This document shows, piece after piece, positions 55,216 through 64,000 of a stretch of 64,000 bases of DNA. This stretch comes from a bacterium Ga0077546 (GTDB lineage: Bacteria; Cyanobacteriota; Vampirovibrionia; Obscuribacterales; Obscuribacteraceae). Position numbers and translations under genes: made by a program. Each line of letters begins with the position of its first letter. The stretch's first letter is position 1. The DNA is taken from NCBI GenBank assembly GCA_001464165.1, contig LNEX01000485.1, forward strand, positions 1-64,000. The letters are read 5' to 3'. The notes under the pieces were generated by a model that worked only from the letters and a program-made list of their open reading frames with translations, had not been told where the DNA came from and ran no database searches.

Positions 55216-58077
55216 CTATTGGTTACGAGAAGGCGCTGCCACAGGGGCAATGCCTACTAGCGAATCAATCTTATCGAGAGTCTGAGCCATGACGACAATT
55301 TGCGAATAGGTGAAATTACCGCCAGTAGACGCCTTCATGTTGGCCTTCACCAACTTGAAAGTTTGTAATTGCTTCTTGGCTTTACTGGCCTTGCTAGCAC
55401 TGAGTTTGCCCTGGGCAGTATCTTGGGCAATGCGAGCTTCGGCCCGAGCCTGCCTTCCGTCAATATCAGTCCAGGCAACAATTTGACCAACACCCTGGCG
55501 AATATCAAGGCTGCGAGTCAGCCTGTCAAGGTCACGTACTAGTGATTCGGTCTCAGCTAAGTTGAGGCCTCCACCAGAAGTCTCGAAGGCAACTTTGGCC
55601 TGGGCAACTCGATCGACTTCACGTTTTAGCTGCGAAGCCGTTGCCCCGTTTATTTTCTGAGACAAAAGCGCTTGACCAATCTGCTTAGAAATACTCTGCA
55701 CTCGCCCATCAATACCGCTCCACTGAGCAGTTTTACCAGCAAGTTGAGTATCTATGCGCCCGTTCAATTTCTCAAGATCTGCCACCAATGAAATCGACTC
55801 AGCATAGCTCAGACCAGTACCAGAAAAGCGATAGGTAATCTCATCGCGACTGATGCGATCCAACTCTTTGGTGAATTCTTGTGTTTGGGCCATGGTCAAC
55901 TGACCAGAGGCAACTGCAGTAGCGATCTTCTTGTCTAGCTCAGCTTGTCTTGCATCAACATCTGGCACAGCCGCTTGAGTATCACCCATGCTAGATTCAA
56001 TGCCATTTGCCAAACGCTCTAGTTCTAAAGAAAGAGCAGCGTGCTCACCAAAACTAAGACCTCCAGAAGATCTGTACTTAGCCTCTTGATCGAGAATACG
56101 ATAAAAATCTTTCTTCAACGAGTCTGAGTCTTTTACGCTCAATCGGCCCTGCATAACACCTTCAGTAATGCGTTGATAAAGCTCTGCTTGGCGCTTAGAA
56201 ATGTCTGGCAAAGCAACTTCTGCATTTTTGCTGGAATTATCGGTATCTCTAATGAGCTTGTTCAAATCTAAGACAATCAAAATAGCGTCTTGAGCTTCAA
56301 GTTTTCCTTGGCTAGCAATTTTGCTACTTTCAAAAGTGTTGATGCGAATAAGCTCTGCTCTCAAGGCTTGCACCTCTTGAGCCGAAAGCTTACCCGAAAG
56401 AGTACCGCTAGCAATTGTACGGTCAGCATCTTCTTTCAGTACTTGAATTGGTTTAGTGGCAAACTGGTTGTCACGAATATCCTTCTCCACTTTAGTCGAA
56501 AGTCGCTCAAGTTCTAGAGCAAGAGTTAATTTCTCTCTTTCATCAATGACACCATCAACAGCCTTATATGTGTTTTGCAGTGCCGCAACTCTATTGAACT
56601 CGGCAATTGCTCTATTACCTTCATCAAGAGTCAATTTGCCGCTAACGACGCCTTCGGCAATGCGCTTGTTGATCTCTGCCTTACGTTTGTCTAAATCGGG
56701 AATATAAGCTATATCGCGGTCTTTAACAGTGCGAGTGAGCTTAGAAGCAAATTGATTGAGAGCGACAACAACCTCCATTGTCGATTGTGCAGTTGCTCCA
56801 CCACTTACGCGTTTGGCATCAATAGATGCCATCTCTTTAGTCAAAGATTCTTCGTCAGAAGGGTCAAGGCGGCTAGCGGCCTTGGCCTCTTCAATACTAC
56901 TTTTCAGCTCAGCAATGGTGCCATTAACTCCAGACCACACAGGTTTCTTTTCAAAAGTTGAACGAGCAAGACTTCCGCTCAATTGCTCAAGCTCAACCAA
57001 AAGATTCTGCGCCTGTAAGGCATCAAGATCGCCACCAGAAAGAGCTTTGAAATTTTTATCTTTGCCAACGACTCGATCTAATTGCTGCTTATAGACTTGA
57101 GCTTCTGTCAAAGTAATTAAACCGCTCGACAAAGCCGCGGCGATGTCACTGTCAACTTCGCTTTCGCGCTTAGACACCCGACTAGAGGTAGTCGCCGACT
57201 GGCTTGCAACTTCACTGTCATAGAGCTGAGTATCAACTTGACCGCTTAGTTTCTCAATATCAAGAGCTATAGTGAGCTGCTCCTCTGATGTTAATGGTCT
57301 AGCTAATTTGCGCAGTTGATCTTGCCTATCATTGATCCGCTTATACTCAGCCTTAAGCTCAGCTGCCTCAGAATCGGTCAATTTGCCAGACTTAATGCCC
57401 TCTTCAATACGTCTACCAACTTCGCTCTGGCGTACATCGATGGCGGTCAAACTAAACTGGCGATCGTGCACCGTACGAGTAAGTCTTTGGCTCAAGCGAT
57501 CTAGTTCAAGTACCAGGCGAATGTTATCGGTGATACTGATCTGGCCATTTCTATCTTTGGCAGCTTCGATAGCACTGCTTTCTCTTTCAACTTCAGCACG
57601 AATTTCTTCAAACTCTTGACGGCTCAATCGCCCTTGCGAAAAGGCTCTAGCCAGTCGTCGTTGAATTTCGTCCCGACGAACAGAAGCATCAACAAAACCA
57701 GACTTACGATCTCCCAAGCTCGCTTCCATATCTTTGACAATCGAGTCAAGGTCAAAATGTAAGCGTAAGTTTTCCCATAGGCTAAGGCTGCCACTCGAAG
57801 CAGTAAAGACAGCTTCTTGATCAGCAAGCCTCTGCAAATCAAGTTTAAAACGCTGGCGTTGCATCTGTGTCAGACGGCCAGCATTGAAAGCATCGGTTAA
57901 GCGATTTTCAATAGAGGCAAGACGAGCATCAAAGTCACTGATTGAACCAGCCACAGCGATTAGCTTGGTAGTATCAGCGGCTAGGGCTGGGGCAACACTG
58001 AGCCCGACGGTGCCAGCAAGCAATGCTGTTGTAATACTCAACGCTGAAATACTCAACAATGAAGAAGAACGCTTCAT
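55216..58077 (-). CDS. Large secreted protein of eleven ~80-residue helical repeats
   Basis: 953 residues. The start ATG (58077) has GGAG six bases upstream and a signal peptide follows (SISALSITTALLAGTVGLSVAPALA). The rest is about eleven diverged repeats of ~75-90 residues. Each has the pattern DxRQAELxxRIAEGVxSGKLT, then xExxxLKxExxRI, a GGLxxxE turn and LxLELERLSxxIE. Examples: VPDVDARQAELDKKIATAVA, LPDISKRQAELYQRITEGVM. I do not recognise the family. The repeated SGKLT/QGRLS turns and paired helices suggest an elongated, possibly surface or periplasmic protein. Acts alone between typA and the 58.4-62 kb cluster. Confidence 0.65.
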   Translation of the reverse strand: MKRSSSLLSISALSITTALLAGTVGLSVAPALAADTTKLIAVAGSISDFDARLASIENRLTDAFNAGRLTQMQRQRFKLDLQRLADQEAVFTASSGSLSLWENLRLHFDLDSIVKDMEASLGDRKSGFVDASVRRDEIQRRLARAFSQGRLSRQEFEEIRAEVERESSAIEAAKDRNGQISITDNIRLVLELDRLSQRLTRTVHDRQFSLTAIDVRQSEVGRRIEEGIKSGKLTDSEAAELKAEYKRINDRQDQLRKLARPLTSEEQLTIALDIEKLSGQVDTQLYDSEVASQSATTSSRVSKRESEVDSDIAAALSSGLITLTEAQVYKQQLDRVVGKDKNFKALSGGDLDALQAQNLLVELEQLSGSLARSTFEKKPVWSGVNGTIAELKSSIEEAKAASRLDPSDEESLTKEMASIDAKRVSGGATAQSTMEVVVALNQFASKLTRTVKDRDIAYIPDLDKRKAEINKRIAEGVVSGKLTLDEGNRAIAEFNRVAALQNTYKAVDGVIDEREKLTLALELERLSTKVEKDIRDNQFATKPIQVLKEDADRTIASGTLSGKLSAQEVQALRAELIRINTFESSKIASQGKLEAQDAILIVLDLNKLIRDTDNSSKNAEVALPDISKRQAELYQRITEGVMQGRLSVKDSDSLKKDFYRILDQEAKYRSSGGLSFGEHAALSLELERLANGIESSMGDTQAAVPDVDARQAELDKKIATAVASGQLTMAQTQEFTKELDRISRDEITYRFSGTGLSYAESISLVADLEKLNGRIDTQLAGKTAQWSGIDGRVQSISKQIGQALLSQKINGATASQLKREVDRVAQAKVAFETSGGGLNLAETESLVRDLDRLTRSLDIRQGVGQIVAWTDIDGRQARAEARIAQDTAQGKLSASKASKAKKQLQTFKLVKANMKASTGGNFTYSQIVVMAQTLDKIDSLVGIAPVAAPSRNQ

Positions 58078-58361
58078 ACAAATCTCCATCAAACTAATGG
58101 TTAGCAATAACCCAGAAATAACCTGGCACAAACTCGGCAGTTGTCAGAAGAAGACCTTCTAACTGCTTATTCAAGATGTATATTCTATTGCCTTTGTTCC
58201 ATATTGCATGAATCGCCGCAGCAACAGTTGACAACACGCCTCAGCAAAATCGCAGAAATTTCAGTCCAGCGGGCATCCACTAACGCTTTGAAAGAAATGG
58301 AAACGAGAAGTTTTATTTTTAGACTTTGCAAGCAGCACTTGAAAATCAGGCCCTTAGCAAC

Positions 58362-59030
58362 CTATTTACTCTTTCTATTCTGACTGCGTTTAAGCTTTTG
58401 CACATCATCTTTTACTGCTTTATCAATTTCTTTTCTTAGTTTCTCGTAGGCATCGAGATCATTAATCAACTGTTGCGCGGCTGTGGCAACCACCATGTTC
58501 TTGTATGGTGGATTTTGACAAAGCGACACTAGCTGCTCAACATCAGCCGGCAGAGAGGCGGCAATTACTTTCAGTTGTGCCATTTGAGCGCTCACATCAG
58601 GGTCGAGATCTGGCGGTAACTGCAGGGCATCTGTTTCAGATTTTATCAATGGCAACAAGTAATTAAGCTGCGACGCGTAGTACCTGAGCCACTTCTCGCG
58701 TGGAGGAAGAAAATCACCAGTACTTATGGTTCCAGTAGCGTTGATAGCTGGTATCACCATACCACCGACTAAATTGGGTCCACCAACATAGAATGTAACA
58801 GGTTGCTGCGTTTCACAAAAAGTATCCCAGGCAGCAGTTTTTAAGTGGTGCCAAACTTTACCAAGCTCTTTCAAGCTAGCCTCGGTACTGCTAGCAGAAG
58901 AAACAACACCACCACTGAGGGGTCCAGTTGGTTTTGTATCAGGCATTAGCGTATCAGCCCAGACACTATTGGTAGAAGAACACAGTAGTGCAACCAAGCA
59001 AGAAATGCGCTGCAGACGTAAACACTTCAT
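58362..59030 (-). CDS. Secreted hypothetical protein
   Basis: 222 residues, not recognised. A signal peptide (RISCLVALLCSSTNSVWA) is followed by a mixed domain with TFYVGGPNLVGGMVIPAI and helices rich in Leu/Pro (YYASQLNYLLPLIKSE, ADVEQLVSLCQNPPYKN), and a lysine-rich tail. Its ATG overlaps the stop of the membrane-protein gene upstream as ATGA, so it is translationally coupled to it. Confidence 0.6.
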   Translation of the reverse strand: MKCLRLQRISCLVALLCSSTNSVWADTLMPDTKPTGPLSGGVVSSASSTEASLKELGKVWHHLKTAAWDTFCETQQPVTFYVGGPNLVGGMVIPAINATGTISTGDFLPPREKWLRYYASQLNYLLPLIKSETDALQLPPDLDPDVSAQMAQLKVIAASLPADVEQLVSLCQNPPYKNMVVATAAQQLINDLDAYEKLRKEIDKAVKDDVQKLKRSQNRKSK

Positions 59031-60004
59031 TGTCTTTCACCATGCTGTTGGTTAACTCCAAAATCTGGCCCAGTAGCACTGTCCTTATCAAGCTCATGCT
59101 CATGATCAGAATCGGGAGCCTGCTCTGATGGCATGCTTTGTTCTCTTTGTTCTACTTGATCGCTCTGTCCGTTCTGTATGCCGTGTACGCTTGGGGCAGC
59201 TGCGCTAGGTTGAGTAGGTGACTGCGTAGAAGGCCAAGGCTTAACTAACCTATGTCTTTCCTCAAACTCTTCTTGGGTCGGCAGGGCAAAGCGCAGACCT
59301 TCAATACCAGCAAAATCATCGGGAGCAGTATTCTTAACAAGCTGTCGATAGAGATCAGCTGTGGCCAAGGAAATGACCATATTGACCGGTATCGCACCAA
59401 TAACAAACATCATGGCGCCGAAACCTCTCAAAAGATGAAAGAGCAACACCATCAATAAAATGTTGAGCCGCGCACCACGGCTAGCAATCCAACTGGCCCT
59501 AATAGATTCAATTGGGCCAATTTCTTTGTCGACAATAAAGTATGAGTAGAACTGCACAGCAATGCTCACTAATACACCTGGAACAATAAAACAAAGATAG
59601 CCCCAGAACAACATGATGTTGAAGCAAAAATTTCCCATAACGTAAGTAAACATCTGTTTGCTAGCAGAAAAAAGATCAGCAACTTTCGCCTCTTCTCCGT
59701 CTAATACGCGCAGATAGACATTGATCATGCCCAGCTCTAAAATAGCGTTCACAACCAAAGACAAAATACCTGCAACCAAGCCAAATAGAGTCTTAATTAT
59801 TGCTTGATCTTTGGGTATAAACAAAGTCATTAAGAAAGAGATAAATGCAAAAGCAGCCGGTATCACCCACGATACTGCCCCAACCAAAAGCAATGGTACG
59901 AACTGCCGCTTAGTATGGGCCCAAGCAACTGAAAAAGCACTCTCAATAGAGATCTTTTCTGGTTTAAATACTACATTACCTTGTATTGGTCCTTGCACTA
60001 GCAC
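59027..60004 (-). CDS. Multispanning membrane protein, YciC/DUF975-like
   Basis: 325 residues. About six membrane helices in the first 230 residues (FVPLLLVGAVSWVIPAAFAF, TLFGLVAGILSLVVNAILEL, FCFNIMLFWGYLCFIVPGVL, ILLMVLLFHLLRGFGAMMFV), with the motif GPIESIRASW seen in related glycerophosphodiesterase-membrane-domain/YciC proteins. A soluble Pro/Gln/Asp-rich tail follows. Start is GTG at 60004, or GTG at 59998. It lies between a GGDEF-EAL gene (23-base gap) and a secreted protein (4-base overlap); the three look like one operon. Function unknown. Confidence 0.65.
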   Translation of the reverse strand: MLVQGPIQGNVVFKPEKISIESAFSVAWAHTKRQFVPLLLVGAVSWVIPAAFAFISFLMTLFIPKDQAIIKTLFGLVAGILSLVVNAILELGMINVYLRVLDGEEAKVADLFSASKQMFTYVMGNFCFNIMLFWGYLCFIVPGVLVSIAVQFYSYFIVDKEIGPIESIRASWIASRGARLNILLMVLLFHLLRGFGAMMFVIGAIPVNMVISLATADLYRQLVKNTAPDDFAGIEGLRFALPTQEEFEERHRLVKPWPSTQSPTQPSAAAPSVHGIQNGQSDQVEQREQSMPSEQAPDSDHEHELDKDSATGPDFGVNQQHGERQ

Positions 60005-60027
60005 TCTCAGCTACTAGAGCTGCTCCT

Positions 60028-62043
60028 TTAGGATTTGTCGCCATCTGTCGAAACGGGTAAAACCGCTAGAAGGTCTCCCCAGAGGAACCCCTGACCGTAG
60101 TTAATTCCCATTTCTTTGAGCAAAGGAAGATCATTGCGATCTTCAATTCCTTCCGCCACTATCTCAGCGCCTAACGATTTAGCGACGTTGGCCAGCCTCC
60201 GCAATAATCTAGCTTTTGAAGGCTCAACAGAAATTCCTGAGACATATTTTCTATCAACTTTGACCAAATCAGGCTCAAGCAAGATCAAAGTCTCAAGAGA
60301 GCTTCTACCAAAACCAACGTCATCAATAGCTACCAGTATGCCAGCTTGTTTCAATGCATTGATTGCTTCGCGCAGATACCCTGGCTCGGTTATAAACTGC
60401 TGTTCGCTTATCTCTAAACAATAGGTGGTGCCATTGCGCTCTTGGGGAAAGAGCTTAATCAAGTTCTCCACTGGAGTCTCAAGCAAAGTTGAAGGGAAAA
60501 GATTGACATGCAGACGCATGTTGTGCCCAACATTTGGTGCATCTTCAAGACAAAGTTGCAGGCACTGCAAATCGACTGTTGTGAGAATATTGTTCTCAAT
60601 GCAAATACGAAAGAAATCAGCAGGGCTCTCAAAAGAACCATCGGGGCCACGGGTCAAAACCTCATAGCCAGCAATCTTCTCGCTGTTGAGATCCATTATT
60701 GGTTGATAGACAGTGCGAAACTGCGTGCTATCGCAGAGTTGAGCGACAATACTCTTTGGTGTTGGCTGGTCATCTTCTGCCTTTTCTATGCCATGATCGC
60801 GAGCCAATGACACCTTATTCTTACCACCAGCTTTGCTGCGCTTGAGTGCCGTGCGCGACAAAGTCACCACCTCATTTACAGAAGCAATGCGCAAAGGTAG
60901 ATTGGCCAAACCAAGACTGGCGCTAACATGTACCACATCTTGAGCACCACGCAGTGGCGTATCTGCGATAGCCACGCGAATGCGCTCAGCTACCCGCATG
61001 CCATAAGCAAGCTGGGTATCGGGCAGCAAGACAAGAAACTCATCACCGCCCACTCGAGCAACATGATCTGATGGGCGCAGAGTGCCTTTAATACGCTTTG
61101 CCACTTCTTTTAGAACTATATCGCCAGTGCTGTGGCCAAAAGCATCGTTGATCTTGTGAAAATCATCGCAATTGATGAGCATAGCAATTAAATGACCGCC
61201 AGTGCGACCAACCCTGTTATCTTCTGCTTTCAGCACTTGTTCAAGCCCGCGCACGTTTGAAACTTCAGTAAGGAAGTCAACATTGGCCAGGCGATCTAAC
61301 TGTTCATGAGCCAGCTTCAACTCAGCTTTGAGACTCTCAAGAGCACTAGTCGGAGTCTGACCAGCAGAACCTAAGTCACTAGACTCTGAGCTAGAGCCTG
61401 ATACCGAACCTGAATCTAAATTAGAGTCTTCATTGCCACGCAGTAAGAAGACTCCATATACGCCCGCAAAAGTTGCAAGCAACAAAAATATTAAAGGCAA
61501 TGAATTGCCCCGCGCCTTAACATCTCCACTATAGTAGCCACGCACAGCCTGAGCCTCGTCTTGCTCTAGGGCCAGCAGAACTCTTGACAAACGAGCTGCA
61601 TCACGCAATTCACGGGTCGTTAGCAGCAATTGACGAGCAGACCCTGCTCCTTTCTCTTGCCTGAGCTGCGCGTCTAAACTCAATTCATCAAGAATTAAAC
61701 CAAGCTGATTGGCAACTTCTCGAACCTGCTCACTATTGCCGTAATTGCCATTGTCTAAAGCCTTCAACGTAAACAAATGCTGCTTAAGATTATCTGCAGA
61801 CTCGGCAAAAGACTGAAATTGCAGCCGGTCTCCAGTGATTAAATAGCGCTGGTTGGCAAGAAGTGTGTCCTTAAATGACTCACGCATCTCCTGCAGTTGA
61901 TCGATGGCCCGAAGCCTTGTATCAAGCCACCTATCACCACGACTCTGGCCAAAACCAGTCAGAGCTGACAGGCAACCAGCGGCCATCAGACAAAGGCTGG
62001 TCAATAAGAAAGCTATGCTCTTGTTCTGCTGTGAGCGGTTCAT
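60028..62043 (-). CDS. CHASE3-like sensor with GGDEF and EAL domains
   Basis: 671 residues. Membrane segment (LLTSLCLMAAGCLSALTGFG), a periplasmic helical sensor resembling CHASE3 (about 30-165), a second membrane segment (SLPLIFLLLATFAGVYGVFLL). Then GGDEF: VARVGGDEFLVLLPDT with an RPSD inhibitory site five residues before it. EAL: YEVLTR, VNLFPSTL, LEISEQQF, AIDDVGFGRSSLETL, DLVKVDRKYV, AEGIE and GQGFLWGD. The metal and catalytic residues I can check are present. It may make and/or degrade cyclic di-GMP; which predominates cannot be read. Confidence 0.88.
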   Translation of the reverse strand: MNRSQQNKSIAFLLTSLCLMAAGCLSALTGFGQSRGDRWLDTRLRAIDQLQEMRESFKDTLLANQRYLITGDRLQFQSFAESADNLKQHLFTLKALDNGNYGNSEQVREVANQLGLILDELSLDAQLRQEKGAGSARQLLLTTRELRDAARLSRVLLALEQDEAQAVRGYYSGDVKARGNSLPLIFLLLATFAGVYGVFLLRGNEDSNLDSGSVSGSSSESSDLGSAGQTPTSALESLKAELKLAHEQLDRLANVDFLTEVSNVRGLEQVLKAEDNRVGRTGGHLIAMLINCDDFHKINDAFGHSTGDIVLKEVAKRIKGTLRPSDHVARVGGDEFLVLLPDTQLAYGMRVAERIRVAIADTPLRGAQDVVHVSASLGLANLPLRIASVNEVVTLSRTALKRSKAGGKNKVSLARDHGIEKAEDDQPTPKSIVAQLCDSTQFRTVYQPIMDLNSEKIAGYEVLTRGPDGSFESPADFFRICIENNILTTVDLQCLQLCLEDAPNVGHNMRLHVNLFPSTLLETPVENLIKLFPQERNGTTYCLEISEQQFITEPGYLREAINALKQAGILVAIDDVGFGRSSLETLILLEPDLVKVDRKYVSGISVEPSKARLLRRLANVAKSLGAEIVAEGIEDRNDLPLLKEMGINYGQGFLWGDLLAVLPVSTDGDKS

Positions 62044-62200
62044 CGCTGGTAGATGCTATCTCGATTATGGCTAATGGGCAATGCCCAGAAACCTTCTATA
62101 TCTATTCTTCTTTCCTAGTACACAAAATACAGCTGACCTAAACTTATATATGCAGAACAAAGATAGTTATCAGACTGTGAACAAATCCGGGCAGCCAAGT

Positions 62201-64000
62201 CTAATACTCAAATGGCACCGGGTCAGCAAGAATCAACTTGCAATGGGGATTACTTTTCTCAAAATCAGCTTTGATTGTCTGCTCGTAGGCGCTTGGCACA
62301 TGCTTACCAAGACAGAGGCTGCCTAAATTCTTTAGCTTTTTCAAGTGACGCAAACCGAGCAGAGTAACTTTAGTATTAGACAGGTCAAGCACAACCAACT
62401 GCTGCATTTGGACCAAGTTCGGCAAATCTTTGTCACTGATATTTGTATAAGCCAGAGAGAGTTGGTTGACTTTGCCAAGCTGCGTTAAAGCAGGCAGTGC
62501 TCCACCATCTATTCGTGGATTCTTACTGCAATCAAGATTTTGCAAATTACGCAATGGTTTTAGCACAGAAAAAACATCATTACCAAGATCTAGATTTGAC
62601 AGGTCAAGATTGATCAAAGTCTTCTCAAGATTTGGCGATGAGGCCAAACTCTTTATGCCACCAATAGTGATGGCGGAACCGCCCATGCCGAGAGTTGTCA
62701 GCTTCATTCTCTTGGCTATCAGCTCCGCTGCTCGATCATCCATATGGGTATTGCCCAGATACAAATTCTTCAAGGTAGCAATACTAGTTAGGTAGACAAG
62801 GCCGTTGGCATCGACATTGGTGCCATTAAGCCAGAGGTGTTCTAGTGGCAAATGAGTTAGATATTTAAGTCCTTCATTATCGATTCTTGTCTTTCGTAAA
62901 CTGACCATTCGCAGCTTCCTTTGCTTTAAGAAAGCAGGCATTGACTTATTCGTCATATTTTCAATGCTCTTCGAACGAAATTCATTGAGATTTATGCCAT
63001 TTACGAGGTTCGAACGCGCCACACTGTCATCATTTTCATCTGGTGACAGCCCACTCACACCAGCAGCCGTAGACGGTAATGGCGAGACCAACGCAGCAGC
63101 TGTTTTCTCAGCGATTGGTGTCGTTGCTGTCGGTGTTTTAGGCAGTTCTGTAACATTTTTAGCAGGAAACTGGGAGGAGGCAAAGAAGCACAAAGCAGAT
63201 ATCGCCAGTAAAGCAGCCACTCCAGCAAAGACTTTCTTTTGAGCTGAAAAAGATGATAGGCCCTGAACTCGTCGAAGGCTTAGTTGTTCGCCTCGGTTTA
63301 AAGAAGAACTCATTTCAGCTTCTTCTTCAATAGGGCGCGAAAGATCGCGCTCTGTTACAGCGCCACCACCAGCAGTGTAAGCGCGAGTAACGTCTTGCAA
63401 TTTGACCTTAGGAGAGGCTGCCGCTAAGGCAGGCATAGACTTCATCTCCCTATCAACATCAGTCTTATCAATGTCGGTTCTGTCTATATCGGTTTTAGAG
63501 AGTGATGATGACGTTGCCCCTTGGGTGTTCGTTGAGCCTTGAGTTGGCGTTGGCACCATGCGCGCCAGCGAGCTAGGAATACTCAAATGAGCAGCACTGA
63601 ATCCTCGCTCAAGCACACTGCCCGGAAGAGCACTTGGATGCAACAGACCCAATTGACCAGAAATACCCATTAAAATTTTGCGCACAGCATCGGCCGATTG
63701 ATAGCGATCAGCTGGTGCCTTCTCTAGTAGGTGCATAACAACGTGCTCAAGATCTGCGGGGAAATCGAGCCCTAGCGAAGCCTCTTTCAATGAAGCTGGT
63801 TTTTCAGTAAGATGCAAATCCATGGTTTGAAATTTCTGCTCACCGACAAATGGTGGCGCTCCAGTAAGACAGGCATACATGACACAACCAAGCGAATAGA
63901 GATCTGAGCGGTAATCAATTTTATGGCTTTGAATCTGCTCAGGGCTCATGTACAAAGGCGTACCCAAAGCCTCACCAGTTTTGGTCAAACTCTGCATGGT
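62201..64000 (-). CDS. Transmembrane Ser/Thr protein kinase with leucine-rich repeats, partial
   Basis: About 600 residues, amino end beyond base 64000. Visible kinase C-lobe: activation-loop end GTPLYMSPEQI, then DYRSDLYSLGCVMYACLTGAPPF and DRYQSADAVRKIL. A Ser/Thr/Asp-rich juxtamembrane region follows (repeats of the DIDRTDIDKTDVDR type). Next is one membrane helix (VFAGVAALLAISALCFFASS), and an extracytoplasmic domain of about nine leucine-rich repeats (LPLEHLWLNGTNVDANGL, LKNLYLGNTHMDDRA, LVVLDLSNTKVTLLGL). It resembles a receptor kinase with the kinase first. The catalytic loop and N-lobe are outside the window. Confidence 0.85.
   Translation of the reverse strand, partial: TMQSLTKTGEALGTPLYMSPEQIQSHKIDYRSDLYSLGCVMYACLTGAPPFVGEQKFQTMDLHLTEKPASLKEASLGLDFPADLEHVVMHLLEKAPADRYQSADAVRKILMGISGQLGLLHPSALPGSVLERGFSAAHLSIPSSLARMVPTPTQGSTNTQGATSSSLSKTDIDRTDIDKTDVDREMKSMPALAAASPKVKLQDVTRAYTAGGGAVTERDLSRPIEEEAEMSSSLNRGEQLSLRRVQGLSSFSAQKKVFAGVAALLAISALCFFASSQFPAKNVTELPKTPTATTPIAEKTAAALVSPLPSTAAGVSGLSPDENDDSVARSNLVNGINLNEFRSKSIENMTNKSMPAFLKQRKLRMVSLRKTRIDNEGLKYLTHLPLEHLWLNGTNVDANGLVYLTSIATLKNLYLGNTHMDDRAAELIAKRMKLTTLGMGGSAITIGGIKSLASSPNLEKTLINLDLSNLDLGNDVFSVLKPLRNLQNLDCSKNPRIDGGALPALTQLGKVNQLSLAYTNISDKDLPNLVQMQQLVVLDLSNTKVTLLGLRHLKKLKNLGSLCLGKHVPSAYEQTIKADFEKSNPHCKLILADPVPFEY

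Noticed and set aside
1..64000. CRISPR array, prophage or insertion sequence
   Set aside because: No regular spacer repeats, integrase, transposase or phage structural genes were seen; the tandem repeats found are contiguous without spacers.

Overview
The window reads as chromosomal DNA from a non-photosynthetic relative of the cyanobacteria, most likely the Melainabacteria/Vampirovibrionia (Obscuribacterales-like). This is inferred from gene content, not from a marker tree. It rests on a Gram-negative style meso-DAP cell wall gene (murE), the futalosine menaquinone gene mqnD, an energy metabolism mixing a 2-oxoacid:ferredoxin oxidoreductase with complex I-type nuoL/nuoM subunits, and many proline/glutamine-rich secreted proteins, TPR proteins and a CHAT-like protein. 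No rRNA or tRNA gene, CRISPR array, prophage or insertion sequence was recognised.

Layout. 1-4.9 kb: a partial PLP enzyme (aluminium-resistance/methionine gamma-lyase-like family), a ComF-type phosphoribosyltransferase, then a leftward redox/tetrapyrrole block (peroxiredoxin, thioredoxin-like protein, hemL, YciI). 4.9-7.4 kb: promoter, rplU, rpmA and overlapping murE. 7.5-20.4 kb: a DUF4388 protein, a broken polysaccharide deacetylase, a PlsC-type acyltransferase, a MarR regulator behind a perfect 26-bp palindrome, an FAD dehydrogenase, a broken kinesin-light-chain-type TPR gene, an alpha/beta hydrolase, mqnD, a LolA-like secreted protein, and an overlapping pair of peptidase-like genes, one probably active and one degenerate. 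20.6-28.4 kb: an interrupted LytR-CpsA-Psr gene, serC and serA, a TPR protein with a TonB-like domain, hcp, and a small zinc-ribbon protein. 28.7-36 kb: korB/korA-type oxidoreductase, then divergent nuoL and nuoM. 36-45 kb: secreted proteins (VWA, CAP, two proteins sharing a barrel-like domain) around an SDR and pgeF. 45-53 kb: a TPR-CHAT gene split by a frameshift, a glycine-zipper protein, glpD with an in-frame stop, a 2-hydroxyacid dehydrogenase, and a disrupted rsgA. 53-64 kb: typA, a secreted protein made of about eleven ~80-residue helical repeats, a secretion/membrane/GGDEF-EAL cluster, and a transmembrane Ser/Thr kinase with leucine-rich repeats running off the end.

Together the genes cover housekeeping work (ribosome, wall, haem, serine, menaquinone, respiration) interleaved with a rich, mostly uncharacterised envelope and secretome. 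The most striking observation is that six otherwise recognisable genes are interrupted: two by in-frame stops, three by single-base frameshifts and one by a frameshift with lost residues. Either the assembly carries errors or the lineage is undergoing real gene decay. Two further genes, a matrixin-like and a CHAT-like peptidase, keep their fold signatures but lack catalytic residues.
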